Shown: one piece after another, positions 36,118 through 44,631 of the stretch
How positions within the stretch are numbered: the stretch's first letter is position 1
How the letters are laid out: each line of letters starts with the position of its first letter
Assembly: GCA_005239165.1 (NCBI GenBank)
Contig: RAPG01000014.1
Coordinates: forward strand, 1-64,000
DNA from: Allopusillimonas ginsengisoli
Lineage (GTDB): Bacteria; Pseudomonadota; Gammaproteobacteria; Burkholderiales; Burkholderiaceae_B
Length of the DNA stretch: 64,000 nucleotides
Direction: 5' to 3'
Notes under the pieces: model-generated
Told to the model about the DNA's origin: nothing
Seen by the model: the letters and a program-made list of their open reading frames with translations, nothing else
Database searches by the model: none
Made by a program: the position numbers and the translations under genes

Positions 36118-37743
36118 CTAACCTCCTCCGGTCAATAGATCGCGCAGAATGTTTTTGCGAATCTTGCCGGTAGATGTTTTCGGCAACTCGCCGAATATAA
36201 ACTTGCGTGGCGTCTTGTACGAAGCCATATTGGCTTTGCAAAAGACGATGAACTCTTGTTCGTCAGGTACGTTCGCCGGGTCTTTCAGCGCAATGAAGGC
36301 GCAGGGGGTTTCGCCCCATTTCTCATCAGCCATGGCGACAACGGCAGCCTCGAGCACGAGCGGGTGTCGATACAAAACATCTTCAACTTCCTGGCTGGAA
36401 ATGTTTTCGCCCCCTGAAATAATGATGTCCTTGGCCCGGTCTTTAACCTCGGCATAGCCGTCAGGGTGCATGACGGCGAGATCTCCGGTACGAAACCAGC
36501 CATGCGCAAAGGCTTCTTGGGTAGCCTTTTCGTTTTTAAGATACCCCTTCATCAGCGTGTTGCCACGCATCAGCATCTCGCCCATGGTCTTACCATCTGC
36601 CGGCGCCAGCGTGCCCGGCTCGGTGCCTTCAACGGCCACCTCGTCAATGGCATACAGCCCCACGCCCTGCCTGGCCATTTTCCGGGCCAGGGCATCGACC
36701 TCCAGGGCTTTCCATTGGTCTTGCACGACACACACAGTAGATGGGCCGTACGATTCAGTAAGCCCATAAAGGTGCGTGATATCAAACCCAACCTGCTGGC
36801 CTTTGCCTATAACCGAACTGGGTGGGGCGGCCCCGCCAACGGCAAACTGCACGGGTCTATCCAGCCTGATGCCAGCCTTGTAAAAATCATTAACCAGCAT
36901 ATTGAGCACAATGGGCGCGCCGCACATATGGGTAACCAGATTGCGCTGTATGCGCCCCAGCACCTCATCTGTCTGTACTTTGGGCAGACAGACGTGGGTT
37001 CCGCCTATGGCAGTGACCGCCCATGTGTAAGCCCAGCCATTGCAGTGAAACATGGGCAAGGTCCACAGATACACGGAGTCTGCTGTCATGTTGAGGGCCA
37101 TGGCATTGCTCATGGCTGCCAAATAAGCGCCGCGGTGATGGTAAACCACCCCCTTGGGGTTGCCCGTGGTACCCGACGTGTAATTGAGCGAAATGGCATC
37201 CCACTCGTCGGCCGGCTTCTGCCAGGCGAAATCGGGCTCACCCATTTTGATCATTTGCTCGTAGCTAAAGCGCGCCAGCCCTTTCGATGCACCGGCTTCT
37301 CGGGCCACAGCCACCAGCAGCGGCGGCGCAAGCATCCCGACAATGGCCTCTTGCACCAGGGGCTCGAACTCGGTGTCGTAAAACAGCACCCTCGATTCGC
37401 CATGGTCAAGAATAAAGCGCAGCGTTGCCACATCAAGCCGTGTATTCAGGGCATTGAGCACAGCACCCGTCATCGCGACAAAGTAATGACTTTCAAGCAG
37501 TTCGTGGGTGTTAAAGCACAAGACAGAAACCGTATCACCCGTCTTGATGCCCATGCTATCGAGCACCGAGGCCATGGCACGGCAGCGATCATAGACCTGC
37601 TGGTAGGTCAGCGACATATCGTCATCGATAATGGCGGTTTTTTCTGGGAACACATGCGCCGACCGCTGCAAAAACGAAAGCGGGGTCAGGCTGGAGTAAT
37701 TTGCCGGGTTTTTTTCCAGGCCCTGCTGATACTTGTTGACCAT
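36118..37743 (-). CDS. Acyl-CoA synthetase (AMP-forming)
   Basis: An adenylate-forming ligase that activates a carboxylic acid to its CoA thioester. The 541 residues show the P-loop YTSGTTGNPKG near residue 189, the A5 block LYGLTESYGPS near 323, the A7/A8 block TGDLAVMHPDGYAEVKDRAK near 423 and the catalytic lysine in KTSTGKIRKN near 525. It belongs to the DmdB / medium-chain group. It lies 2 bases after the DUF6285-like gene. In the proposed lva-like pathway it is the first enzymatic step (LvaE role). Confidence 0.92.
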   Translation of the reverse strand: MVNKYQQGLEKNPANYSSLTPLSFLQRSAHVFPEKTAIIDDDMSLTYQQVYDRCRAMASVLDSMGIKTGDTVSVLCFNTHELLESHYFVAMTGAVLNALNTRLDVATLRFILDHGESRVLFYDTEFEPLVQEAIVGMLAPPLLVAVAREAGASKGLARFSYEQMIKMGEPDFAWQKPADEWDAISLNYTSGTTGNPKGVVYHHRGAYLAAMSNAMALNMTADSVYLWTLPMFHCNGWAYTWAVTAIGGTHVCLPKVQTDEVLGRIQRNLVTHMCGAPIVLNMLVNDFYKAGIRLDRPVQFAVGGAAPPSSVIGKGQQVGFDITHLYGLTESYGPSTVCVVQDQWKALEVDALARKMARQGVGLYAIDEVAVEGTEPGTLAPADGKTMGEMLMRGNTLMKGYLKNEKATQEAFAHGWFRTGDLAVMHPDGYAEVKDRAKDIIISGGENISSQEVEDVLYRHPLVLEAAVVAMADEKWGETPCAFIALKDPANVPDEQEFIVFCKANMASYKTPRKFIFGELPKTSTGKIRKNILRDLLTGGG

Positions 37744-37745
37744 GT

Positions 37746-38114
37746 TCAGTTAGCCTCGTGGCGGAGATATTTTGGATTGCTTAACGCCAGTTTTGCCTGG
37801 GTGAGCGAAAGCAACACCGCGCGCAACGACGAATGCCGCGACGTGTCAATGTCACGGCGACGAATTAAGGCGGCCAACTCTGCCTCGGCAGGCTCAGCGC
37901 TTTGCGCCCCCTGCGCCCGCAGAAAACTGGCTGCCTGATCAACACCCTGGCCACCTGCCGCCTGGGTTGCGGCCAGCTCACGGGCGGCGATCGCCATGGC
38001 ATTCGCTATCATCAGTACATCATAGGTCTTGCCTTCGGGCAATAAGGGAAGCAACTCATCAAGCAAGGCGCGTCGCGCCACCGACAGCAATTCATCCCCA
38101 GCAGGCCTATTCAT
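37746..38114 (-). CDS. Small DUF6285-like protein (possible kinase partner, LvaB-like)
   Basis: A 122-residue, mostly helical protein without known catalytic motif; NRPAGDELLSVARRALLDEL at the start and YDVLMIANAMAIAARELAA near residue 35 are the most family-like parts. The ATG at 38114 has a strong AAGGAGG site, so the 22 codons before it are not coding. Such proteins occur next to aminoglycoside-phosphotransferase-like kinases. In the levulinate operon of Pseudomonas putida, a small protein (LvaB) is needed with the kinase LvaA to phosphorylate 4-hydroxyacyl-CoA. The equivalence is inferred from size and neighbours. Confidence 0.75.
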   Translation of the reverse strand: MNRPAGDELLSVARRALLDELLPLLPEGKTYDVLMIANAMAIAARELAATQAAGGQGVDQAASFLRAQGAQSAEPAEAELAALIRRRDIDTSRHSSLRAVLLSLTQAKLALSNPKYLRHEAN

Positions 38115-38245
38115 GGCACGCCTCCTTTTTATCAAACGATGGGTTCCGCGCCACACCGGCTTTTGCAACGTGTGCAGCACCGCGCCGACACCCGATGCTG
38201 CTCAGGCGGTCACGCAGGCCACCGACCACACACACATCAAACCGT

Positions 38246-39286
38246 TTAGCTCTGAACATTATCACTGTCCTCTATGGCTCCGATATGGCGTAACAGGTCG
38301 TACTCCATCTCAGGGACCATGCGTCCCGTCAGGGCAAGCTCCAGCGAAGATTCTTCGCCTGAAATATGGCGCTGTGCCTGCTGCAAAGCGATAACCGCCC
38401 AGCGCGTCAGACCCATGGCTTCCCAATACAGCACCTGGCGCGCGCTCACTTCACGACCACTGGCGTGGGTGTATGCTGGAAACAAATCGTCTTTATGACC
38501 TACACCGCCCACCTCACGGTCAGTTCGTCCAAAACGCCAGCTTTTTGCGCACAACCAGCCAATGTCTTCCATTGGATCGCTCCAGGATGCGAACTCCCAG
38601 TCAAGCACGCCTGACAGACGGCCGTTGTCCACCATGTAGTTGCCAGTACGAAAATCACCATGACACAGCACCAGTTCGCCAGGAGCAGGGGCATTGTCTT
38701 CCAGCCAGTTGAGCGCCCATTCAATAACCGGATGAGGCTCGGCAATGCGATCCAGAGCAGTCCGATAATCACTTACTCTTTGCAGGGCGGGGGCTGTTAC
38801 CGGCACAGGCAAAAACGTCAGGCGCTCATTAGGTGGTCGTACTGTATGCAAGCGGGCCAATTCGTGCGCCAATTGCCGCGTAAGCACTCTTGCCTGTTCA
38901 TCTGACAGCATGCCGCGCACCAGTTGACGACCGGAGGCAGTGCCTTCCACGCGTCTCATGACACAAAAAGGGACGCCAATAACAGAAAGATCGGTGCACA
39001 GCCAAAGTGGCTCTGGTACGGTGACGCCCGCTTGCCACGCGCACTGAAGAACGCAAAACTCTTGCTCGCGGCTTAAGCTGGCATCAACCTGCGACGCGGC
39101 GTCGCTGCGCACCACCAGATCCAGCAAGCCCGGAGACTCGCCGCCCGCACACTCGAGGGCGAGCGCGTAATTATTCTGGATGGCGCCACCTGACAGCGTT
39201 GAAAACGCCCTGACGGAGACCTGGCTGGCGCCGGTCTGTCGTTGTACGTAATGCCTGAGCGCTTCACAAACGCCTTCGTCGGACAT
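38246..39286 (-). CDS. Phosphotransferase family protein (APH-like kinase, LvaA/ACAD10-type)
   Basis: A protein-kinase-fold small-molecule kinase of 346 residues. Catalytic loop LCHGDFRTGNYMVDNGR near residue 207 (HGD-x4-N) and the metal motif VLDWEFASWSDPMEDIGWL near 227. The N-terminal LSGGAIQNNYAL replaces the glycine-rich loop. It resembles the kinase domain of human ACAD10/11 and bacterial LvaA, and not antibiotic resistance enzymes. The ATG at 39286 follows GGGAG. It lies between the DUF6285-like gene and an acyl-CoA dehydrogenase gene, which supports a role in phosphorylating a hydroxyacyl-CoA. Confidence 0.88.
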   Translation of the reverse strand: MSDEGVCEALRHYVQRQTGASQVSVRAFSTLSGGAIQNNYALALECAGGESPGLLDLVVRSDAASQVDASLSREQEFCVLQCAWQAGVTVPEPLWLCTDLSVIGVPFCVMRRVEGTASGRQLVRGMLSDEQARVLTRQLAHELARLHTVRPPNERLTFLPVPVTAPALQRVSDYRTALDRIAEPHPVIEWALNWLEDNAPAPGELVLCHGDFRTGNYMVDNGRLSGVLDWEFASWSDPMEDIGWLCAKSWRFGRTDREVGGVGHKDDLFPAYTHASGREVSARQVLYWEAMGLTRWAVIALQQAQRHISGEESSLELALTGRMVPEMEYDLLRHIGAIEDSDNVQS

Positions 39287-39317
39287 GCGGTCTCCCTTCT
39301 GCACCAAGCTCATTTTC

Positions 39318-39351
39318 AGACAGCTGATGCCTGACTCTGCATCAGCTGTCT
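39318..39351 (-). promoter_or_regulatory. Perfect hairpin between acyl-CoA dehydrogenase and kinase genes
   Basis: AGACAGCTGATGC / GCATCAGCTGTCT forms a 13-base-pair perfect stem with an 8-base loop in the 120-base gap. There is no T tract on the minus strand, so it is probably an mRNA-stability or processing element within the operon. Confidence 0.65.
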
Positions 39352-39406
39352 GCTACGGCTGTGTGATGTTCTTATATACCCTCATCACTTGCCTGCAGCG
39401 CCAGAT

Positions 39407-40615
39407 TCAGCCCCAGCGCCAGAAATCAATACCCTCTTTCAGCAAATTACGCGACAACACCATTTTGTGGACTTCCGACGCGCCATCTACCAGCCTGGCC
39501 TGCCGCGCATAGCGGTAAATCCATTCGAGCACGGTGTCGCGTGAGTAACCCCGGGCACCACAAAGCTGAATCGCCGTATCCACAGACTTGTGCAAGGTGT
39601 CAGCCACCGCCACCTTGGCCATGGACACTTCTTTGCGGGCAAAGTCACCGGTGTCCAGCATCCATGCGGCATGCATGGTCAGCAAGCGCCCGACCTGAAT
39701 GGCCATGGCAGCCTCGCCAAGCATCCATTGCACGCCCTCACGCTCAGCCAATTTTTGCCCGAATGACTCGCGATGCGTTACATAGTCGGTAGCGATTTCG
39801 AGTGAGCGCTTGGATAAGCCCAGCCAGCGCATGCAGTGGGTCAACCGGGCAGGCCCCAGGCGAATTTGCGTCAGCTTCAGGCCGTCACCCACCTCCATCA
39901 AACGGTTCTCGTCAGGAATGCGCATATTGGTAAAACGCAGTTCGCAGTGACCGCCGTGCTCTTCAGGCCCCATGATGGGAATACGTCGCACAATCTCCCA
40001 GCCTGGATCATCTTTGTGAAACAGAAAGGCCGTCAGCCCTTTGCGCGGGTCGTCGGAGGTTTTGGCGATCAGAATAAAATGCGAGGCCTCGGCCGCACCG
40101 GTAATGAAGTGTTTGAAACCGTTGATCACCCAATGGTCACCCTGGCGTTCAGCGGTTGTCAGCATCATGGAAGGATCTGACCCAGAACCAGGCGCTGGCT
40201 CAGTCATCACAAACGACGAACGCACATCACCGTCAATAATGGGCTGCAGCCAGCGTTCTTTCTGGGCTTCGGTCGCCACCTTGTTCAAGACCATCATATT
40301 GCCGTCATCCGGCGCAGACGAATTGAACACCACGGGTCCAAATATGGAGCGGTTCATTTCTTCATAACAGGCCGCCATTTCGGCCATGCTCAGCCCCTGA
40401 CCGCCTCGCTCAACCGGCATCTGCAATGACCAGAGCCCTTGCTCTTTGGCCTCAGCCTGCATGCGGCGCAACAAGGGCAATGCTATGTTTTCGTGCTCAT
40501 CATAGGAGGCCAAATCGCTTTCCAGCGGAATAAGACGCTCGTCAACAAATGTACGGATACGCGAGCGCTTTTCTTCAACACGCGGAGATAAGCTGAAATC
40601 CATGTGTAAACCCAT
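39407..40615 (-). CDS. Acyl-CoA dehydrogenase (ACAD10/11 or LvaC type)
   Basis: A 402-residue flavoprotein of the acyl-CoA dehydrogenase fold. Signature FVMTEPAPGSGSDPSMM near residue 135, the central beta domain with WVINGFKHFITGA near 162, and the C-terminal YSRDTVLEWIYRYARQARLVD block near 360, followed by GASEVHKMVLSR. In the ACAD10/11-like subgroup, which stands with a kinase, the enzyme can remove phosphate from a 4-phosphoacyl-CoA and isomerise it. An ordinary dehydrogenase role is equally possible from the sequence alone. It lies 12 bases after the SDR gene. Confidence 0.9.
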   Translation of the reverse strand: MGLHMDFSLSPRVEEKRSRIRTFVDERLIPLESDLASYDEHENIALPLLRRMQAEAKEQGLWSLQMPVERGGQGLSMAEMAACYEEMNRSIFGPVVFNSSAPDDGNMMVLNKVATEAQKERWLQPIIDGDVRSSFVMTEPAPGSGSDPSMMLTTAERQGDHWVINGFKHFITGAAEASHFILIAKTSDDPRKGLTAFLFHKDDPGWEIVRRIPIMGPEEHGGHCELRFTNMRIPDENRLMEVGDGLKLTQIRLGPARLTHCMRWLGLSKRSLEIATDYVTHRESFGQKLAEREGVQWMLGEAAMAIQVGRLLTMHAAWMLDTGDFARKEVSMAKVAVADTLHKSVDTAIQLCGARGYSRDTVLEWIYRYARQARLVDGASEVHKMVLSRNLLKEGIDFWRWG

Positions 40616-40627
40616 GTTTAACCCTTA

Positions 40628-41395
40628 TTAAAGTGATGAGTGCATATGACCACCATCGACCACAACCGAGGTGCCTGTCATGTAATGCGAGGCATCGGAA
40701 GCCAGCAGCAGCAAAGCACCGTCGAGATCGGCAGCCTGGCCCAGCCTGCGCTGGGGTATGCGCCCTATCATGGCCTGCCCTGCCTCCGACGCGAAGAACT
40801 CCCGATTAAGATCAGTTTCTATATAGCCGGGCGCCAGTGCATTCACACGAATGCCATGCCGCGCCCATTCAAGCGCCAGCGCTTTGGTCATTTGCTCCAG
40901 ACCCGCTTTCGATACGGTATAAGGAAGTACGCCGCCTGCCACCCGATAACCCAATATGGAAGAGATCATGAGTACGTTGCCCGGCTTGTCAGCGCGAACG
41001 AGGCGTTGCGCCACCGTGTTAGCGACCAGCCAGCAGCCCTTAAGATTCACATCGATAACCTGATCCCACTCTTGCGCACTCAGCGACAGGGATTTCTTGG
41101 TGACGGCATTGCCTGCGTTGCAGACGGCAAGATCAACCAGCCCGAAGACGTCTTGTGCCCTGTCGAGCCCTGCTGCGATGGAGGCCTCATCGGTAACATC
41201 CATAGACACGGCACACGCCTCTATGCCTTGTGTTTTCAGCTGGGCAGCCAGGCGCTCAAGCGGTTCGATACGCCGACCCGCCAGCACCAGGTGTGCTCCG
41301 GCGCACCCCAGGGTTTTAGAGATATGCGTCCCCAAGCCGCCAGCAGCCCCGGTAACCAGTGCTACCTTGCCGCTAAGGCTGAATAAGTTTTCCAT
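40628..41395 (-). CDS. SDR-family oxidoreductase (first gene of the lva-like cluster)
   Basis: A classical SDR of 255 residues: VTGAAGGLGTHIS near residue 15, NAG near 94, the Ser in MISSILG near 145 and YTVSK near 160. A good GGAGG site precedes the ATG. As the promoter-proximal gene of the cluster, it probably oxidises a 3-hydroxyacyl-CoA or a similar intermediate (LvaD role), but the substrate is not shown by the sequence. Confidence 0.88.
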   Translation of the reverse strand: MENLFSLSGKVALVTGAAGGLGTHISKTLGCAGAHLVLAGRRIEPLERLAAQLKTQGIEACAVSMDVTDEASIAAGLDRAQDVFGLVDLAVCNAGNAVTKKSLSLSAQEWDQVIDVNLKGCWLVANTVAQRLVRADKPGNVLMISSILGYRVAGGVLPYTVSKAGLEQMTKALALEWARHGIRVNALAPGYIETDLNREFFASEAGQAMIGRIPQRRLGQAADLDGALLLLASDASHYMTGTSVVVDGGHMHSSL

Positions 41396-41510
41396 TTGCC
41401 TCCTCCCTCACCAATCATAGAACACTCGTTCGGTTTTTTCAAATATCTTGTTTAACGGAAACACGGGCTACGCTCTATACTTTCAATCTTCAACCTGACG
41501 CGGTACCTGC

Positions 41511-43733
41511 ATGTCCTTTCGTCTACAGGCGCTTCAACGCTTTTTCTACAGCCATTATTTTTTCGGCGGCATACGCCAGTCTGTCGGCGTGATGATGCCT
41601 GCCCTGGTGCTGGCGGGTATCTTCCACATGTACGCCATCGGCTTTATCGCCTCGATAGGCGCGGCATGTGTGGCGGTCATTGACCAGCCGGGGGGGCCGA
41701 GACGCTACGGTACAAACGGCATGCTCGCCGCCATACTGCTAGGCTCGTTGACGGCACTGGTCACCGGGCTTGTTGCCGGCCACAGCTTGCTGGTCTGGAT
41801 AGCCATCCCCGCCATGGTTTTTATGTTTTCGATGCTGACCGTCTTCGGCAAACAGGGCGGGCTGTTAGGCTTTGCCTGCCTGCTGATCATGACGCTCACA
41901 CTACGACAGCCTCTTACTTCGCACGATGTACTGCAACACACCGCCTATTCGTTTTTCGGCGGTGTTTTCTATTTTGTATACAGCTTTGTCATCCACAAAT
42001 TAATGTGGCACCGCGAAGAACAACAGGCCCTGTCGGTAGCCATGTTCGCCACCGCCGATTACATGGAGGCACGAGCACAGTTTTACGATGTAAATATAGA
42101 CCTTGAGACCAGCTACCGCCGGCTTATCCATGCCCAGGCGGTCATGACGGAAAAGCAGCAGGCGGCGCGCGACACCGTGCTGCGCGAGTTGCCCCACGGC
42201 AGCGGCAAGGCAGACCAGTTGCGCGCCAGAGCTCTCAATATATTCATCGACATGGTTGCTCTGCTCGATACATTAGTAGCCACCCATACCGATTACGCCA
42301 CACTGCGTCGCACCTTGCCAGAAAGCGATGTGCTGGTGTTCGGCCGTGACGCATTGCGCAAGCTTTCGCGCAATGTCTCGGATCTGGCCTTCAATATTGC
42401 CCGCGGCCGTCCTGCCAAAGAGCGCCACAGTGTCAAAGCTGAACTGCGCGCCATTGAATACGAAATCGAAACCTATCGAAAAGATGGCATGGTGCAAAAC
42501 AACCCCGAGGTTTATGCCTTGCTGGTGCAGATACTGCGTCGCCTGCGCAACGCCACGCGTCTGGTTGATCGCATGGGCGGGCATTTGCGCGAAGATAACA
42601 ACATCGAGCTGGTCGACATGCGGCTAGAGCAATCTTTGAACCGGTTTCTCACGCGCAGCAAATGGCGCTTAGGCATGATCACCAGCAACTTGCGGCTTGA
42701 TTCGTCGCATTGCCGGTATGCTCTGCGCATCGCACTGGCCATCGCGCTGGCCATGGTGATCGCGCGCTTTATTGTTGTCGTCATTCCCGAAGAGGGGTTA
42801 GGCTCAGACTACAGCGGCCACAGCTACTGGATCATTCTGACAATTATTGTGATCATGAAGCCGGGCTTCGCCCTGACGCGCCAGCGTAACGGCTGGCGAC
42901 TATTTGGCACCCTGATCGGCTGCGGTGTTGCTCTGGTGGTCTTTAACCTAACCAGCAACAACGACATCTATCTGGTCGTGCTGATCATGGCATCCATCAT
43001 GGGCTACAGCCTGGTACAGGTTAATTACATGCTGGCGGCCATTTTCAACACCTTGTTCGTCTTGCTGGTTTTTCACTTTCTGGCACCAGGCGGCAGTTTT
43101 GTTATTGGCGAGCGCCTCATTGATACCGTATTGGGCTGCATCATCGCGCTACTTTTTAGCTATGTGCTGCCCTGGTGGGAACACAGTTTCATGGGATCGC
43201 TGGCGAATGCCCTGAAACGGGCAAATCAAGAATACCTGAGCACAGGCCTGCACTATGCCTCTCTCACCCGTGAACAACAGCGCATTCGCAGCAGTGAGCC
43301 CTCAGACTCAGACAGCAGCACCGACCCAACACTGGATGCTGATCAACACGAAGCCGAACTGCGCTGGCGCCTTGCCCGCAAAAACATGCATATCGCGTTC
43401 AGCAATTACGCCGCCGCGTTCTACCGCATGATGGACGAGCCAGTAAATCGCCAGAAACATGTTCCGCAGCTTAATAACCTGCTGATCCAGAACCATATAC
43501 TGGCGTCGCAAATTACGGCTGCCATCCCCATTTTGGCGAGTCTGGAAACCGTGCCACCAGGCATTGAAAAATCAATGGCTGCGGTGACACGTTTTCTTGA
43601 CGACCAGGAAGCCGACCCACCCGCCTCCATAGAAACCACAGGAAACCTGGCCACACTGGCCTACCCGTTACGCCAGATGGTCAAGGCTGCCAGCCTTATA
43701 CGCAAAGACATGCAAGGCTTGCATCATGCCTGA
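41511..43733 (+). CDS. FUSC family membrane protein (YccS-like)
   Basis: A 740-residue inner-membrane protein of the fusaric-acid-resistance / aromatic-acid-exporter group. The N-terminal helical block (about residues 20-165) and a second block (about 400-560) are separated by a long soluble, coiled-coil-rich segment (about 170-390); the C-terminal ~180 residues are cytosolic. The middle contains GLGSDYSGHSYWIILTIIVI then MKPGFALTRQRNGWRLFGTL, the conserved FUSC core. It is divergent from the SDR gene of the lva-like cluster and may export a toxic acid, but no direct link is visible. Its last 10 bases overlap yaaA. Confidence 0.9.
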   Translation: MSFRLQALQRFFYSHYFFGGIRQSVGVMMPALVLAGIFHMYAIGFIASIGAACVAVIDQPGGPRRYGTNGMLAAILLGSLTALVTGLVAGHSLLVWIAIPAMVFMFSMLTVFGKQGGLLGFACLLIMTLTLRQPLTSHDVLQHTAYSFFGGVFYFVYSFVIHKLMWHREEQQALSVAMFATADYMEARAQFYDVNIDLETSYRRLIHAQAVMTEKQQAARDTVLRELPHGSGKADQLRARALNIFIDMVALLDTLVATHTDYATLRRTLPESDVLVFGRDALRKLSRNVSDLAFNIARGRPAKERHSVKAELRAIEYEIETYRKDGMVQNNPEVYALLVQILRRLRNATRLVDRMGGHLREDNNIELVDMRLEQSLNRFLTRSKWRLGMITSNLRLDSSHCRYALRIALAIALAMVIARFIVVVIPEEGLGSDYSGHSYWIILTIIVIMKPGFALTRQRNGWRLFGTLIGCGVALVVFNLTSNNDIYLVVLIMASIMGYSLVQVNYMLAAIFNTLFVLLVFHFLAPGGSFVIGERLIDTVLGCIIALLFSYVLPWWEHSFMGSLANALKRANQEYLSTGLHYASLTREQQRIRSSEPSDSDSSTDPTLDADQHEAELRWRLARKNMHIAFSNYAAAFYRMMDEPVNRQKHVPQLNNLLIQNHILASQITAAIPILASLETVPPGIEKSMAAVTRFLDDQEADPPASIETTGNLATLAYPLRQMVKAASLIRKDMQGLHHA

Positions 43734-44512
43734 CGTCGTCTGAACACCAGCCGGTCTTCAGACGACACCTCTTTCGCAAAGGCATAGCCCTCGGCGTCAA
43801 AACCAGCCAGCTTCTCAGGCTGCTTAACCTTATTTTGGATAATGTATCGTGCCATCAGGCCACGGGCACGCTTGGCGTGAAAACTAATGATCTTCCATGC
43901 GTCGCTTTTGTAGTCCTGGAATACGCACTGTACGACGCGGGCATTAAGCGTCTTTAAATCGACTGCCTTGAAATACTCTTCTGAGGCCAGGTTGACGACT
44001 ACACCGTTGCCTTTTTTCCCGTCAGGCGTTTCGGCCAGTTGCTCATTAAGGTATTGAGCAATTGTGCTGCCCCAGAACTGATACAGATTGGTGCCTGAGC
44101 TCGTCTCAAGTCGGGTGCCCATTTCGAGGCGATACGGGCGCATCAGATCAAGAGGACGCAACACGCCATAAAGCCCGCTGAGCATGGCCACATGCTGCTG
44201 TGCCCACTTCAATTGGGAATCAGACAGACTGGGAGCATCCAGCCCTTCGTATACGTCGCCGTTGAAGGCCAGTATGGCTTGCCGGGAATCAGCCTGGGTA
44301 AAGCGAGGCTTCCACTCTGCATAACGATCGGCATTCAACTGTGCCAGAGCATCGCTAAGCTTCATCAGGCCTGCAATGTCTTCAACCGATTTTTTCTTTA
44401 ATACCTTGATCAACTCAGCAGCCTGTTTCACGAACAGGGGCTCTGTGTGTAGTGTTGTGCGTACAGGCGAGTCGTAATCCAGCTTTTTTGCCGGAGAAAG
44501 TAAAACCAGCAT
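43724..44512 (-). CDS. yaaA: Peroxide stress protein YaaA
   Basis: A DUF328 protein that lowers free iron and limits oxidative DNA damage under peroxide in E. coli. It opens with MLVLLSPAKKLDYDSP and contains FNGDVYEGLDA near residue 83, LSGLYGVLRPLDLMRPYRLE near 112 and YFKAVDLKTLNARVV with FHAKRARGLMARY near 217, all family hallmarks. 262 residues, normal length. Confidence 0.95.
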   Translation of the reverse strand: MLVLLSPAKKLDYDSPVRTTLHTEPLFVKQAAELIKVLKKKSVEDIAGLMKLSDALAQLNADRYAEWKPRFTQADSRQAILAFNGDVYEGLDAPSLSDSQLKWAQQHVAMLSGLYGVLRPLDLMRPYRLEMGTRLETSSGTNLYQFWGSTIAQYLNEQLAETPDGKKGNGVVVNLASEEYFKAVDLKTLNARVVQCVFQDYKSDAWKIISFHAKRARGLMARYIIQNKVKQPEKLAGFDAEGYAFAKEVSSEDRLVFRRRQA

Positions 44513-44631
44513 TGCTTATCTCTCGTACAGGAAAATCAGTGCAATATGAGCGGGGGCAAGCCCTGCCTCAGAGCTTGCAAGGCAGGCGCAGCGCTTCTGA
44601 ACGCTGGCCCGAACTATCGTGCAGGTTGTCG

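Noticed and set aside
36466-37938. A 490-residue open frame antisense to the acyl-CoA ligase and DUF6285-like genes
   Set aside because: Both sense genes have intact motifs; the antisense translation is His/Gln/Arg-rich and lacks family features.
38246-39286. An aminoglycoside resistance gene
   Set aside because: The kinase fold is that of APH enzymes, but the neighbours (acyl-CoA dehydrogenase, ligase, small partner) and the motif context place it with metabolic LvaA/ACAD10-type kinases.
44562-44586. A terminator after the 3-hydroxybutyrate dehydrogenase gene
   Set aside because: CCTGCCT / AGGCAGG can pair, but there is no T tract and the loop is large; the evidence is too weak to list.
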